Shown here: piece by piece, positions 54,367-63,339 of the stretch | How the letters are laid out: every line of letters starts with the position of its first letter | Numbering within the stretch: the stretch's first letter is position 1 | Assembly: GCF_003020125.1 (NCBI RefSeq) | Contig: NZ_PYFW01000005.1 | Span: 1 to 64,000, forward strand | DNA: 64,000 bases | Direction: 5' to 3' | Source of the DNA: Bradyrhizobium sp. MOS003 | GTDB taxonomy: Bacteria; Pseudomonadota; Alphaproteobacteria; Rhizobiales; Xanthobacteraceae | Notes under the pieces: model-generated | Seen by the model: only the letters and a program-made list of their open reading frames with translations | The model's database searches: none | What the model was told of the DNA's origin: nothing | Translations under genes and position numbers: made by a program

Positions 54367-56466
54367 TCAATCCTGGATCTTCGAGAAATCCGCCACCGCG
54401 CGCGTGGCGCTGCGGATCTCGTTGAGCAGCTTCAGGCGGTTCTCGCGCACTTTCGGATCATCGTCGTTGACGCGGACTTTTTCGAAGAACGCATCGACCG
54501 GCGGACGCAACTTCGCCATCGCGGTCATCGCGGCGGCAAAGTCTTCCCTGGCGATCGCGGCATTCGCTTCCGCCGTCACCTCGCCAATCGCCTGGGCCAG
54601 CGCCTTCTCCTCGTCCAGGCCATAAAGCGTAGCATCCGGCGCACCGTCGAAGCTGCGCTTGTCCTTCTTTTCCTCGATGCCAAGGATATTGCTGGCACGC
54701 TTGATGCCGGCGAGCAGGTTTTTGCCGTCGTCGGTCTCGAGGAATTTTCCGAGCGCCTCGACGCGGCGGACGATCATCAGGAGATCGTCCTGGCCGCCGA
54801 GCGCGAACACTGCATCGACGAGGTCGTGCCGCGCGCCCTGCTCGCGGAGCTGGACTTTCAGGCGGTCGGCGAAGAAGGCGAGGAGATCGCCGGGGAGCTT
54901 CTGCGCATCGACAGGCTGGACGGACAAGCCGGCGAGCGCCGACGCAGCCACCTTCGTCAGCGACAGCCGAAGCGCGTTATCGGCAATCAGCCTGATCACG
55001 CCGAGAGCCGCACGGCGCAGCGCGTACGGGTCCTTGCTGCCCGTCGGCTTCTCATTAATCGCCCAAAATCCAACTAGCGTATCGATCTTATCCGCCAGCG
55101 CCACCGCTACGCTGACCGGATCAGTCGGCACGCGATCCGTCGGGCCCTGCGGCTTGTAGTGCTCTTCGCAGGCCGCAGCGACGGACGCGTGTTCGCCCTG
55201 AGCCAGTGCGTAGTACTTGCCCATCAGGCCTTGCACCTCTGGGAATTCGCCAACGACTTCAGTCAGCAAATCGGCCTTGGCCAGGTGCGCGGCACGTTTT
55301 GTCTTCTCGACATCGGCACGGACCAATGGGGCGATCTCGGCAGCCAGACGTTCTATCCGCTTGATGCGCTCCGCCTGCGTGCCGAGCTTCTCGTGAAACA
55401 CGATCTGCTCGAACTTCGGCAAGCGATCCTCGAGCTTGGTCTTCAGATCGGTCTCGTAGAAGAACTTCGCATCGCTAAGGCGTGCGCGGATCACGCGCTC
55501 GTTGCCGGCGATGATGGTCTTGCCGCCGTCGGTGGCCTCGATATTGGCGACCAGGATGAACTTGTTGGCGAGCTTGCCCGTTTTGGGATCGCTGACCACG
55601 AAGCACTTCTGGTTGTTGCGGATGGTGGCGCGGATCACTTCCGCGGGGGTCGCCAGAAATTCCTGTTCGAACGAGCCCATCAGCACGACCGGCCATTCGA
55701 CGAGGCCGGCGACCTCGTCGAGCAGGTTCTGGTCCTCGACGAGCTCGAAGCCTTGCGCAAACGCGAGCTGCTTGGCGTCGGTGAGAATCGCGTCCTTGCG
55801 GCGCTCGGAGTCGAGCACGACCTTCGCATCCAGCAACTTCGCTTCGTAGTCCTCGAAGCGACGCACGCTGATCGCGTCCGGCGCCATGAAGCGATGGCCG
55901 TACGTGGTCTGTCCGGTCTCGATGCCATCGACTTCGAACTTCACGATATCGGGCTCTTCCGTCTCGAGCCCAAAGGTCGCGGTGATCGCGTGCAGCGGAC
56001 GCACCCAATTGAGCGAGCCCGGCTTGCCCGAGCGCGCGCCCCAGCGCATCGATTTCGGCCACGGGAAGGTGCGGATGATCACGGGCAGGATTTCCGCAAG
56101 CACGTCGATCGCATCGCGACCGGGCTTCTCGATCAAGCCGATGTAGAAATCGCCCTTGGGGTCGCGCTGGATCTTGGCTTCATCCAGCGATTTCAGACCG
56201 GTCGCTTTCAAAAAACCTTGCACGGCCGCATCGGGCGCGCCGACCTTCGGTCCGCGGCGTTCGGTCTTCAGGTCCGGCTGGCGCGCGGGGATGCCGTGCA
56301 CGGTGAGCGCGAGGCGGCGCGGGGTCGAAAACGCCTTGGCGCCCTCGTAGACGAGGCCTTCGGCGACGAGCTTGTCGGTGACCATGCGGCGCAGATCCTC
56401 GGCCGCCTTGGCCTGCATGCGCGCGGGAATCTCTTCCGAGAACAGTTCAAGCAGGAGATCAGGCAT
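54367..56466 (-). CDS. glyS: Glycyl-tRNA synthetase beta subunit
   Basis: The 699-residue beta subunit of the bacterial heterotetrameric enzyme. It starts MPDLLLELFSEEIPARMQAK, the family hallmark, and has KRLGTQAERIKRIE-like and ADLLTEVVGEFPEVQGLMGK (HD-related domain), and PTGSKDPYALRRAALGVIRL. The C-terminal anticodon-binding-like part ends ATRAVADFSKIQD. Its ATG overlaps the glyQ stop by one base (TGATG), so translation is coupled. Essential for protein synthesis. Confidence 0.97.
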   Translation of the reverse strand: MPDLLLELFSEEIPARMQAKAAEDLRRMVTDKLVAEGLVYEGAKAFSTPRRLALTVHGIPARQPDLKTERRGPKVGAPDAAVQGFLKATGLKSLDEAKIQRDPKGDFYIGLIEKPGRDAIDVLAEILPVIIRTFPWPKSMRWGARSGKPGSLNWVRPLHAITATFGLETEEPDIVKFEVDGIETGQTTYGHRFMAPDAISVRRFEDYEAKLLDAKVVLDSERRKDAILTDAKQLAFAQGFELVEDQNLLDEVAGLVEWPVVLMGSFEQEFLATPAEVIRATIRNNQKCFVVSDPKTGKLANKFILVANIEATDGGKTIIAGNERVIRARLSDAKFFYETDLKTKLEDRLPKFEQIVFHEKLGTQAERIKRIERLAAEIAPLVRADVEKTKRAAHLAKADLLTEVVGEFPEVQGLMGKYYALAQGEHASVAAACEEHYKPQGPTDRVPTDPVSVAVALADKIDTLVGFWAINEKPTGSKDPYALRRAALGVIRLIADNALRLSLTKVAASALAGLSVQPVDAQKLPGDLLAFFADRLKVQLREQGARHDLVDAVFALGGQDDLLMIVRRVEALGKFLETDDGKNLLAGIKRASNILGIEEKKDKRSFDGAPDATLYGLDEEKALAQAIGEVTAEANAAIAREDFAAAMTAMAKLRPPVDAFFEKVRVNDDDPKVRENRLKLLNEIRSATRAVADFSKIQD

Positions 56467-57401
56467 CAGGCCGCTCCGCCCGCTTCAGTATGGATCCAGG
56501 CCTCGCCGCAGGCTTTTGCCAATTCGCGCACGCGCAGAATGTAGCTCTGCCGCTCGGTCACCGAGATCACACCGCGGGCGTCGAGCAGGTTGAAGACGTG
56601 GCTGGCCTTGATGCACTGGTCGTAAGCCGGCAGCGCCATCAGATGCGCCTCGCGCTTGCCGTCTTTCCAGCCTGCCTCCAGGTACTTTCTGCACGCCCCT
56701 TCGGCCATCTTGAACTGCTCGAACAGCATCGCGGTGTCGGCGACTTCGAAATTGTGTTTCGAATATTCCTTCTCGGCCTGCAGGAAGACGTCGCCATAGG
56801 TGACCTTGGCATCGCCGTCACGGCCGTTGAAGTTGAGATCGTAGACGCGGTCGACGCCCTGCACATACATCGCGAGGCGCTCGAGCCCATAGGTGAGCTC
56901 GCCCGCGACCGGCGCGCATTCGAAGCCCGCGACCTGCTGGAAATAGGTGAACTGGCTGACTTCCATGCCGTCGCACCAGCATTCCCAGCCGAGGCCCCAG
57001 GCGCCCAGCGTCGGGCTCTCCCAGTCGTCCTCGACGAAGCGAATGTCGTGCACGGCGGAATCGATGCCGATCGCGGCGAGCGACTTCAGGTACAATTCCT
57101 GAAGGTTCGGCGGCGACGGCTTCATGATCACCTGGAACTGGTAATAGTGCTGCATCCGGTTCGGATTCTCGCCGTAACGGCCGTCTTTGGGCCGGCGCGA
57201 GGGCTGCACATAGGCGGCGTTCCATGGCTTTGGCCCGAGCGCGCGCAAGGTTGTCGCCGGATGGAAGGTACCCGCGCCCATCTCCATGTCGTAGGGCTGC
57301 AGGATCACGCAGCCCTGCTCGGCCCAGAACCGCTGGAGCGCGAGGATGAAACCCTGGAACGAGCGTTCCGGGCGCATATGGGCGGGCAATGAGGCGTCCA
57401 T
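56466..57401 (-). CDS. glyQ: Glycyl-tRNA synthetase alpha subunit
   Basis: Catalytic class II alpha subunit, 311 residues. SFQGFILALQRFWAEQGCVI, QPYDMEMGAGTFHPATTLRA (motif region), VQPSRRPKDGRYGENPNRMQ (motif 2) and ELTYGLERLAMYVQGVDRVY (motif 3 region) are all present. It charges tRNA-Gly together with the beta subunit encoded directly downstream. Confidence 0.97.
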   Translation of the reverse strand: MDASLPAHMRPERSFQGFILALQRFWAEQGCVILQPYDMEMGAGTFHPATTLRALGPKPWNAAYVQPSRRPKDGRYGENPNRMQHYYQFQVIMKPSPPNLQELYLKSLAAIGIDSAVHDIRFVEDDWESPTLGAWGLGWECWCDGMEVSQFTYFQQVAGFECAPVAGELTYGLERLAMYVQGVDRVYDLNFNGRDGDAKVTYGDVFLQAEKEYSKHNFEVADTAMLFEQFKMAEGACRKYLEAGWKDGKREAHLMALPAYDQCIKASHVFNLLDARGVISVTERQSYILRVRELAKACGEAWIHTEAGGAA

Positions 57402-57500
57402 CGTCAGATCAGCTCTCGCGGGGGTTTGAATCGCGCGGGACCGTATCGACGGCGGGGGTGGGAATCAAGGCAAAGGGGGCCCGAAAGCGGGCCGTGCTCC

Positions 57501-57583
57501 GTCATGGCTGGGCTTGCCCCGGCCATCCACGGTCTTGTCGCCGCACGCAGAACGTGGATGCCCGGGACAGGCTCGGGCATGAC
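57501..57583. repeat. Palindromic intergenic repeat
   Basis: GTCATGGCTGGGCTTGCCCC, GGCCATCCACG and their inverted partners CGTGGATGCCCGGGACAGG and CTCGGGCATGAC. Related to the copy at 48347-48471. The surrounding 57402-57594 shows nothing else. Confidence 0.75.
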
Positions 57584-57594
57584 GACTGTGGTAA

Positions 57595-57786
57595 CTAGCC
57601 CGGCCGGTACGCTCCGGTCACGGGGTCACGCTTCAGTTTCTGGATATCCGCCGTATGCGCGGCCTCGGCGACGCGCGACAGGCGCATCTCATCCAGCTCC
57701 TGGTTGATCTTGACGGCGGTCTTGTAGGCCCAGCGGACCACGGCAAGCCCACCCAGCACGCCCGCGAAAGCGACGAACGGCGGCAT
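57595..57786 (-). CDS. Small membrane-anchored conserved protein (63 aa)
   Basis: MPPFVAFAGVLGGLAVVRWA forms one membrane helix; the remaining 40 residues, from YKTAVKINQELDEMRLSRVA to RDPVTGAYRPG, are charged and helical. The C-terminal DPVTGxYRP motif looks conserved in rhizobial relatives (from memory). It lies between glyQ and the S49 peptidase gene and probably belongs to the same strand run. Function unknown. Confidence 0.65.
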   Translation of the reverse strand: MPPFVAFAGVLGGLAVVRWAYKTAVKINQELDEMRLSRVAEAAHTADIQKLKRDPVTGAYRPG

Positions 57787-57890
57787 CGGTCGTTCCTTGT
57801 CTAGTGCTCAGCCCCCACGCGCATTCTTGCGCAGACCGGCCCGCGCCGCAATTGGCTCGGGCCGGACCAAATGGCGCGGGAAGGCACCGC

Positions 57891-58799
57891 CTAGAACCCG
57901 AATTTCGCCCAGATCGCCCGTGTTTCGACCGCCGAGATCAGCTGATCCGGCAGGCTGGCCATTGATTCCACGGCCGAAAGCTGCCCCGCACCGGGCGATT
58001 TCCGGCCCAGAAGGCCGGAGAGCAGCCCGGTCGGTTGCGCGATCACTGGGGTGAGAACCTTCTCGCCATAGCGGGCACGAAGAGTTGAGCGGAGATCGCC
58101 GATGCTGTCGGCGAGTCCGAGCGCCACCGAGGTGTCGCCGGCCCAGTATTCGCCCGTGAACAGGATGTCGTCCGCGCCCTTGAGGCGCGCACCACGACTC
58201 TCCTTCACCAGCGAAATGAAGATCTGGTGGATCTCGCGCTGGATCGACTTGAGCTTTGCGACGTCGTCGGGGTTCTCTGGCAGGAACGGATCGAGCATCG
58301 CCTTGTGTTCGCCGGCGGTGTAGAGCCGCCGCTCGATGCCGAGCCGCTTGATCGCCTCCTGGAAACCGAAGCTGCCGCCGACCACGCCGATCGAACCGAG
58401 GATCGAAGAGGGATCGCAGATGATCTCGTCGCCGGCGCAGGCGATCATGTAGCCGCCGGAGGCCGCGACGTCCTCGACGAACACCAGCACCGGCAGCTTC
58501 TTCTCCGCCGCGAGCTGCTTGATGCGCAGGTAGATCTGGCGCGACTGCACCGGCGAGCCGCCGGGCGAGTTGATCACCAGCGCCACCGCCTTGGCGTGCC
58601 GATATGAGAACGCGCGCTCCAGCACTTTGGCGACGGCTGCGAGCGTCATGCCCGGGCGCAGCGGCGTCACCGCGCCGATCACCCCGGACAGCCGCACCAC
58701 CGGCACGACGGCTGTGCCGGGGCGGAAGCGTGCCGGCAGATATTGCATGAGCTTATCGGCCAGGCCGGAACTCTCACGATCATTCAATTGTTCGGCCAT
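57891..58799 (-). CDS. S49 family signal-peptide-peptidase-like protease
   Basis: Serine protease with a Ser/Lys dyad, 302 residues. GTAVVPVVRLSGVIGA, ALVINSPGGSPVQSRQIYLR, the nucleophile in EDVAASGGYMIACAGDEI (Ser114) and the general base in TAGEHKAMLDPF (Lys166) are visible. Ser-Lys spacing is 52 residues, as in the short SppA of Bacillus. Family members degrade remnant signal peptides or act in envelope quality control. No obvious membrane anchor is seen at the N-terminus (MAEQLNDRESSGLADKL), so it may be soluble or peripherally bound. Confidence 0.88.
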   Translation of the reverse strand: MAEQLNDRESSGLADKLMQYLPARFRPGTAVVPVVRLSGVIGAVTPLRPGMTLAAVAKVLERAFSYRHAKAVALVINSPGGSPVQSRQIYLRIKQLAAEKKLPVLVFVEDVAASGGYMIACAGDEIICDPSSILGSIGVVGGSFGFQEAIKRLGIERRLYTAGEHKAMLDPFLPENPDDVAKLKSIQREIHQIFISLVKESRGARLKGADDILFTGEYWAGDTSVALGLADSIGDLRSTLRARYGEKVLTPVIAQPTGLLSGLLGRKSPGAGQLSAVESMASLPDQLISAVETRAIWAKFGF

Positions 58800-58910
58800 G
58801 CCGTTACCTCTGATTAACCAATTTTTATCACGCGACTGTCATTGGAAGTGCCTGGAACGTGTTTTGCAGAATTCCCGTTGGGAGGCTGCAATGAGCCAGC
58901 GGAGAACACC

Positions 58911-59009
58911 ATGAAAATCTATCTGCTGATGCTGCTGATCGGTGCGCTGTTCATGGCGATCCGCCTGACGTCTCCGCAAGAGCAGCAGCCGGAATCGCTG
59001 CCGCAGTAA
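58911..59009 (+). CDS. Putative 32-aa membrane peptide
   Basis: ATG at 58911, preceded by GGAG with 7 bases spacing, encodes MKIYLLMLLIGALFMAIRLT then SPQEQQPESLPQ. One hydrophobic helix with a short polar tail. Just upstream, a 7-codon frame MSQRRTP (58890-58913) has its own GGGAGG site and its stop overlaps this ATG (ATGA), which could couple translation. The gene is divergent from the S49 protease. No known family. Confidence 0.5.
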   Translation: MKIYLLMLLIGALFMAIRLTSPQEQQPESLPQ

Positions 59010-59013
59010 GCCG

Positions 59014-59778
59014 TCACGGTTCCACCATCGGCAAGGCGGCTCTCCCCTCCAGAATCTCGACCAGTTTTGTCTTGGACGCGCCTGACTCGTCGTTGAGCAT
59101 GAGACCCGGCAGCAATCGCGTCGGAGCCCGGCTGCCTTTGACCCCACGCACCAGCACGCGGATCGCAGGCTGCCCCGCCTCGCCGTGAACCGGCAGGATC
59201 GCAATGCTGCCGAAGCCGCGCGACAGCGCCGCCAGGACATCGGCGATTCCATCTGCGCGCCAGATCAGGGTCAGCGCGCCATTCGATCGGAGGATGCGCC
59301 GCGCTGCATGCACCCAGGCATTCAGGGTCTCCTCCGTCGCCACATGCGCAGTGTGACGCGCCTGGTCCGGCGAGCCGCGATGCCGGGCCGGGTCATTGAA
59401 CGGCGGGTTCATCAGCACGACGTCGACGCTATCGGGCGACAGCCCGTTTGCCGCAAAGACCTGCGCGTCGGCCGTGACATCGAGCACGATGGTCTCCGCG
59501 GTAAGCGCATTCGCGGCGGCATTAGCGCGCGCCAGCTCGGCCAGCTCCGGATCGATCTCGACCAGGCTCAGCCCGATACCGGGGACGCGCCGGGCCAACG
59601 CCAGCCCGGCCGTGCCGATGCCGGCGCCGAAATCGACCACCCGGTCCCCCCCGCGGGCATCGGTCGCCGCCGCAAGCAAGATGGCGTCGTGCCCGGCGCG
59701 GTGGCCGCTCCGCTTCTGCTTCAGGCGCAGTTGGCCGCCGAGAAAAGCGTCCTCGGTGATATCTGCGGCCTCACTCAT
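59014..59778 (-). CDS. Class I SAM-dependent methyltransferase, TrmN6-like
   Basis: A 254-residue methyltransferase. GGQLRLKQKRSGHRAGHDAI LLAA marks the tRNA1(Val) adenine-N6 methyltransferase (TrmN6/YfiC) group; VVDFGAGIGTAGLALARRVP binds SAM; VLMNPPFND is the N6-adenine NPPF catalytic motif. The usual target is A37 of tRNA1(Val), but other small-domain methyltransferases share this architecture. Start at ATG 59778 (MSEAADITEDAFLGG) overlaps the end of the DUF2007 gene by 8 bases; the longer frame to 59847 reads through it. Confidence 0.82.
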   Translation of the reverse strand: MSEAADITEDAFLGGQLRLKQKRSGHRAGHDAILLAAATDARGGDRVVDFGAGIGTAGLALARRVPGIGLSLVEIDPELAELARANAAANALTAETIVLDVTADAQVFAANGLSPDSVDVVLMNPPFNDPARHRGSPDQARHTAHVATEETLNAWVHAARRILRSNGALTLIWRADGIADVLAALSRGFGSIAILPVHGEAGQPAIRVLVRGVKGSRAPTRLLPGLMLNDESGASKTKLVEILEGRAALPMVEP

Positions 59779-59998
59779 CGCCGCGCAGTTCGTGGCTGAG
59801 ACCGGCTTCGGTGAGCAACTTCCGCGCCTCCTGGGCATCGTCCTCATGAACCAGGATCCGCCGCGGCAAAATGCCGAGCGAGCCCTCGATGATGCTCATG
59901 TTCTGGTCCAGCACCAGATGATGGATCTTGGCGCCGTCGAGCAGCGCGCCGATCGCCGACACCAGCACCATATCGTTGGTCCGAACCAGTTCACGCAA
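59771..59998 (-). CDS. DUF2007 family protein (75 aa)
   Basis: MRELVRTNDMVLVSAIGALL begins a beta-alpha-beta ACT-like fold typical of DUF2007; it continues AKIHHLVLDQNMSIIEGSLG and ends LPRRILVHEDDAQEARKLL, with a short tail. Family members are putative regulatory or signal-transducing small proteins of unknown ligand. Overlaps the methyltransferase gene start, so the two are translationally coupled. Confidence 0.8.
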   Translation of the reverse strand: MRELVRTNDMVLVSAIGALLDGAKIHHLVLDQNMSIIEGSLGILPRRILVHEDDAQEARKLLTEAGLSHELRGDE

Positions 59999-60132
59999 AA
60001 CGTGGGTTTCCTTGCTTCGAAGGGGCTAAAGCGGCAAATGTCAATGGTTCCGCGGGTCTTGCCGCATCCGCCGCCAGTTTCTATTGTCTTTCCGTCAGAA
60101 TAGCCCTTCCGGGGCAAATATTGGAGACCGGC

Positions 60133-61140
60133 GTGGCCGTCATCGTACCTTTCGAAACTCCCGGCGCGTCGATCGAAGAGCTGGTTGCCCTTGTCGCCCC
60201 TGACATGGAGCGCGTCAACGCCACGATCCTGTCGCGGACCGGTTCGGACGTGACCATGATCCCGGAGGTCGCCAACCACCTGATCTCCTCCGGCGGCAAG
60301 CGGCTCCGGCCGATGCTGACGCTCGCCATGGCAAACCTCGCCGGCTACGCCGGCGACGGCCATATCAAGCTGGCGGCTAGCGTCGAGTTCATGCATACCG
60401 CCACGCTGCTGCACGACGACGTCGTCGACGAGAGCGAGTTGCGCCGCGGCAAGCTGTCGGCGCGCATGCTTTGGGGCAACGAGGCCAGCGTGTTGGTCGG
60501 AGACTTCCTGCTCGGCCAGGCCTTTCGCATGATGGTCGAGGTCGGCTCGCTGCGTGCGCTCGACATCCTCTCTGCGGCCGCCGCCACCATCGCCGAAGGC
60601 GAGGTGATGCAGCTTGCCGCGGCCAAGAACACCGCGACCACCGAGGACGAATATCTCGCCGTGATCCGCGGCAAGACCGCCGAGCTGTTCGCCGCCGCTT
60701 GCGAGGTCGGCCCCGTGATCGCCAACCGCCCGAAGGCGGAGCAAACCGCCTGCCGCTCGGTCGGCATGAATCTCGGCATCGCCTTCCAGCTCGTCGACGA
60801 CGTGCTGGACTATGGCGGCAAGAGCGCCAAGCTCGGCAAGAACACCGGCGACGATTTCCGCGAGGGCAAGATCACCCTGCCGGTGGTGCTCGCCTTCCGC
60901 CGCGGCAACGACACCGAGCGCGCGTTCTGGATCAAGGCGCTGGAGCGCGGCGAGATCGGCGATAGCGACCTCGATCACGCCATCGGCCTGATGAACAAGC
61001 ACCGCGCACTCGAGGACACGCTGAGCCGCGCCCAGCACTACGGCGCCATGGCGGTGGATGCGCTGGCGCTGTTCCCGCCGTCGCCGATGAAGAGCGCGCT
61101 GGAGCAGGTGGTGGCGTTCTGCCTGGCGCGGTCGCATTAG
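60133..61140 (+). CDS. ispB: Long-chain polyprenyl diphosphate synthase
   Basis: It builds the side chain of ubiquinone by adding isopentenyl units. The 335-residue product has the first Asp-rich motif in LLHDDVVDESELRRG (about residues 93-107), the second in QLVDDVLDYGGKS, and VANHLISSGGKRLRPMLTLA upstream. Small residues before the first motif (FMHTATLL) fit a long-chain (octa- or decaprenyl) product. GTG at 60133 with GGAG 6 bases upstream is preferred over the TTG at 60121. The ubiquinone chain length cannot be decided by eye. Confidence 0.88.
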   Translation: MAVIVPFETPGASIEELVALVAPDMERVNATILSRTGSDVTMIPEVANHLISSGGKRLRPMLTLAMANLAGYAGDGHIKLAASVEFMHTATLLHDDVVDESELRRGKLSARMLWGNEASVLVGDFLLGQAFRMMVEVGSLRALDILSAAAATIAEGEVMQLAAAKNTATTEDEYLAVIRGKTAELFAAACEVGPVIANRPKAEQTACRSVGMNLGIAFQLVDDVLDYGGKSAKLGKNTGDDFREGKITLPVVLAFRRGNDTERAFWIKALERGEIGDSDLDHAIGLMNKHRALEDTLSRAQHYGAMAVDALALFPPSPMKSALEQVVAFCLARSH

Positions 61141-61239
61141 AGAGCTACGTTTCCGCCAACACGCCGCCTGGACCGCGCTGCAATTAGCCCGCCATCCCCG
61201 CGCAATGACGGGAAGCTGACAGTCGTATACTCGGCACTC

Positions 61240-61371
61240 GTGTCCCGGACGCGCTGCAGCGTGTAACGCTGCTGCGCAGAGCCAGGACCCACGGCACCCA
61301 GAAATCGGCAACATGGGCCCCTGCTCTGCACCGCACCGCTGAAAAAGCGCTGCGCTGCGTCCGGGGCACGA
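61240..61371. repeat. Palindromic intergenic repeat
   Basis: GTGTCCCGGACGC with GCTGCGCAGAGC and the inverted GCTCTGC...GCGTCCGGGGCAC partner. The rest of 61141-61499 contains the HxlR operator-like palindrome and nothing else recognised. Confidence 0.7.
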
Positions 61372-61462
61372 GAGCGCTATCCGGCGCCATACCCTTCCCT
61401 CCACTCGCCCAGCCGACGCAGGCTCGTCGCATCCTCCACCCACCTCGGGGGCAACTTTGGTA

Positions 61463-61479
61463 ACTTGCATTTTGCAAGT
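61463..61479. promoter_or_regulatory. Perfect 17-bp palindrome before the HxlR gene
   Basis: ACTTGCA-TTT-TGCAAGT is a perfect inverted repeat with a 3-base centre, 20 bases before the HxlR start codon. HxlR regulators bind short A/T-containing palindromes near their own genes, so autoregulation is likely. Confidence 0.65.
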
Positions 61480-61499
61480 CACTCACCTAGCTTCCCGGC

Positions 61500-62015
61500 A
61501 TGCAGCCCAAATCGCCCTCGATCCTCGAATGCCCCGTGGGCCGCGCGGTGGAAACGGTCGGCGAATGGTGGAGCATCCTGATCCTGCGGGATGCGTTTCA
61601 GGGTGCGACGAAATTCGACGAGTTCTCGCAAAGCCTCGGGATCGCGCCGAACATCCTGTCGCGGCGGCTTGCCCATCTCACGGCATCAGGCATGTTCGTG
61701 CGCCGCCGCTATCAGGAGCGACCGCCGCGTTATGAATATGTTCTGACCGGCAGGGCGCGGGATTTTTTCCCGGTGATCGCTACGCTGCTCGCCTGGGGCA
61801 ACAAGCATCTTGCGCCCAAGGGTGAATCCATCGTGCTGGCGAACCGGAGTGACGCTCGGCCGTTCGATCCGATCGTTGTCGACGCTGCCGACCTGCAGCC
61901 AATCACGCTCGCCAATGCTGTCGTCGTCGCCGGCCCCCGCGCCAGCCGCGGCATGCGCAAGCGGCTCGCTTCGCTCAAGGCCATGAACCCGGCCGTCGCG
62001 CCGGCTGGAGACTGA
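61500..62015 (+). CDS. HxlR family transcriptional regulator
   Basis: A winged-helix regulator of 171 residues. CPVGRAVETVGEWWSILILR with the N-terminal Cys, FDEFSQSLGIAPNILSRRLA (recognition helix) and YVLTGRARDFFPVIATLLAW are typical. The C-terminal extension (about 115-171) is longer than in minimal HxlR proteins. The Cys near the start may sense electrophiles or redox state, as shown in some relatives. It overlaps nothing but is followed after one base by the ketoacyl synthase gene, which it probably controls. Confidence 0.88.
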   Translation: MQPKSPSILECPVGRAVETVGEWWSILILRDAFQGATKFDEFSQSLGIAPNILSRRLAHLTASGMFVRRRYQERPPRYEYVLTGRARDFFPVIATLLAWGNKHLAPKGESIVLANRSDARPFDPIVVDAADLQPITLANAVVVAGPRASRGMRKRLASLKAMNPAVAPAGD

Positions 62016-62016
62016 C

Positions 62017-63279
62017 ATGCGTCGTATCGTCGTAACAGGCATGGGAGCGGTGTCGCCGCTCGGCTGCGGTGTCGAAACCTCCTGGCGCCGCCTGCTTGCC
62101 GGACTAAGCGGACTGCGCCCCCTGCCCGAATGGGCGCAAGTCCTTCCGGCGCGCATTGCCGGCCTCGTGCCCGACAAGGCTTATGACGCCGAGAGCGGCT
62201 TCGACCCTGCACAGGCGGCTCCGCCAAAAGACCAGCGCAAGATGGACCGCTTCATCCTGTTCGCGCTGCTCGCCACCGCGGAAGCCGTCGCGCAGGCCAA
62301 ATGGACGCCGCGGGATACGGCCGCGCGGGAACGGACCGCAACGATCATTGCCTCCGGCGTCGGCGGCTTTCCGGCGATGGCGGAGGCGGTGCGCATTACC
62401 GAGCAGCGCGGTGTGCGCCGGCTCTCGCCGTTCACGATCCCCTCGTTCCTCGCCAATCTCGCCGCCGGCCACGTCTCGATCAAATATGGCTACAAGGGCG
62501 CGCTGGGCACACCGGTCACCGCGTGCGCCGCGGGCGTCCAGGCGATCGGCGATGCCGCGCGCATGATCCGTGCGGGCGAAGCCGATATCGCGATCTGCGG
62601 CGGCGCAGAGGCCTGCATCGACCTCGTCAGCCTCGGCGGCTTTGCGGCGGCGCGCGCGTTGTCCAGCTCCTTCAACGCGGAGCCGGCGCGGGCCTCGCGC
62701 CCGTTCGATCGGGACCGCGACGGTTTCGTCATGGGCGAAGGCGCCGGCATTCTTGTCATCGAGGAGCTCGAACATGCGCTCGCGCGCGGCGCCACGCCGA
62801 TCGCAGAGGTGATCGGATACGGCACGACGGCGGACGCCTACCACATGACGTCAGGTCCGCCCGACGGCGACGGCGCCCGCCGCGCCATGGAGATCGCGCT
62901 TCGGCAGGCGAAGCTAGCGCCGGCCGATCTGCAGCACCTGAACGCCCATGCGACATCGACGCCGGCGGGCGACGAGAGCGAGCTTGGCGCCATCGCCGCG
63001 CTATTCGGCCGTAACCGCGGCATCGCCGTCAGCGCGACCAAATCGGCCACCGGCCATCTGCTCGGCGCCGCCGGCGGCCTCGAGGCGATCTTCACCGTGC
63101 TCGCTTTGCGCGATCAGATCGCACCGCCGACGCTCAATCTCGAAAACCCCGATTCGGGCGCTGAAGGCATCGACATCGTCGCCGCCACCGCGCGGCCGAT
63201 GCCGATGCAGCACGCGATCTCCAACGGTTTTGGCTTCGGCGGCGTGAATGCCAGCGTGATCTTCCGCCGCATAGGTTAA
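62017..63279 (+). CDS. Beta-ketoacyl-ACP synthase II (FabF-like)
   Basis: A condensing enzyme of 420 residues. Active-site Cys170 in TPVTACAAGVQAIG and the two His at about 311 (LNAHATSTPAGD) and 347 (KSATGHLLGAAGG) form the catalytic triad of KAS II. GFGFGGVNASVIF closes the fold. It normally elongates acyl-ACP by condensation with malonyl-ACP. No acp or fab gene is adjacent; instead it follows an HxlR regulator by one base, so it may be an accessory synthase switched by a chemical signal rather than the housekeeping FabF. Confidence 0.88.
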   Translation: MRRIVVTGMGAVSPLGCGVETSWRRLLAGLSGLRPLPEWAQVLPARIAGLVPDKAYDAESGFDPAQAAPPKDQRKMDRFILFALLATAEAVAQAKWTPRDTAARERTATIIASGVGGFPAMAEAVRITEQRGVRRLSPFTIPSFLANLAAGHVSIKYGYKGALGTPVTACAAGVQAIGDAARMIRAGEADIAICGGAEACIDLVSLGGFAAARALSSSFNAEPARASRPFDRDRDGFVMGEGAGILVIEELEHALARGATPIAEVIGYGTTADAYHMTSGPPDGDGARRAMEIALRQAKLAPADLQHLNAHATSTPAGDESELGAIAALFGRNRGIAVSATKSATGHLLGAAGGLEAIFTVLALRDQIAPPTLNLENPDSGAEGIDIVAATARPMPMQHAISNGFGFGGVNASVIFRRIG

Positions 63280-63339
63280 ATGACGGGCCCCTCGCGCCAC
63301 AAGACTTGCAATCGCGGCCCGCTCCGTTACGAAAACAGG

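Noticed and set aside
55159..61482. Long antisense frames at 55159-56544 and 59896-61482
   Set aside because: Opposite glyS and the polyprenyl synthase gene respectively; low-complexity shadows.
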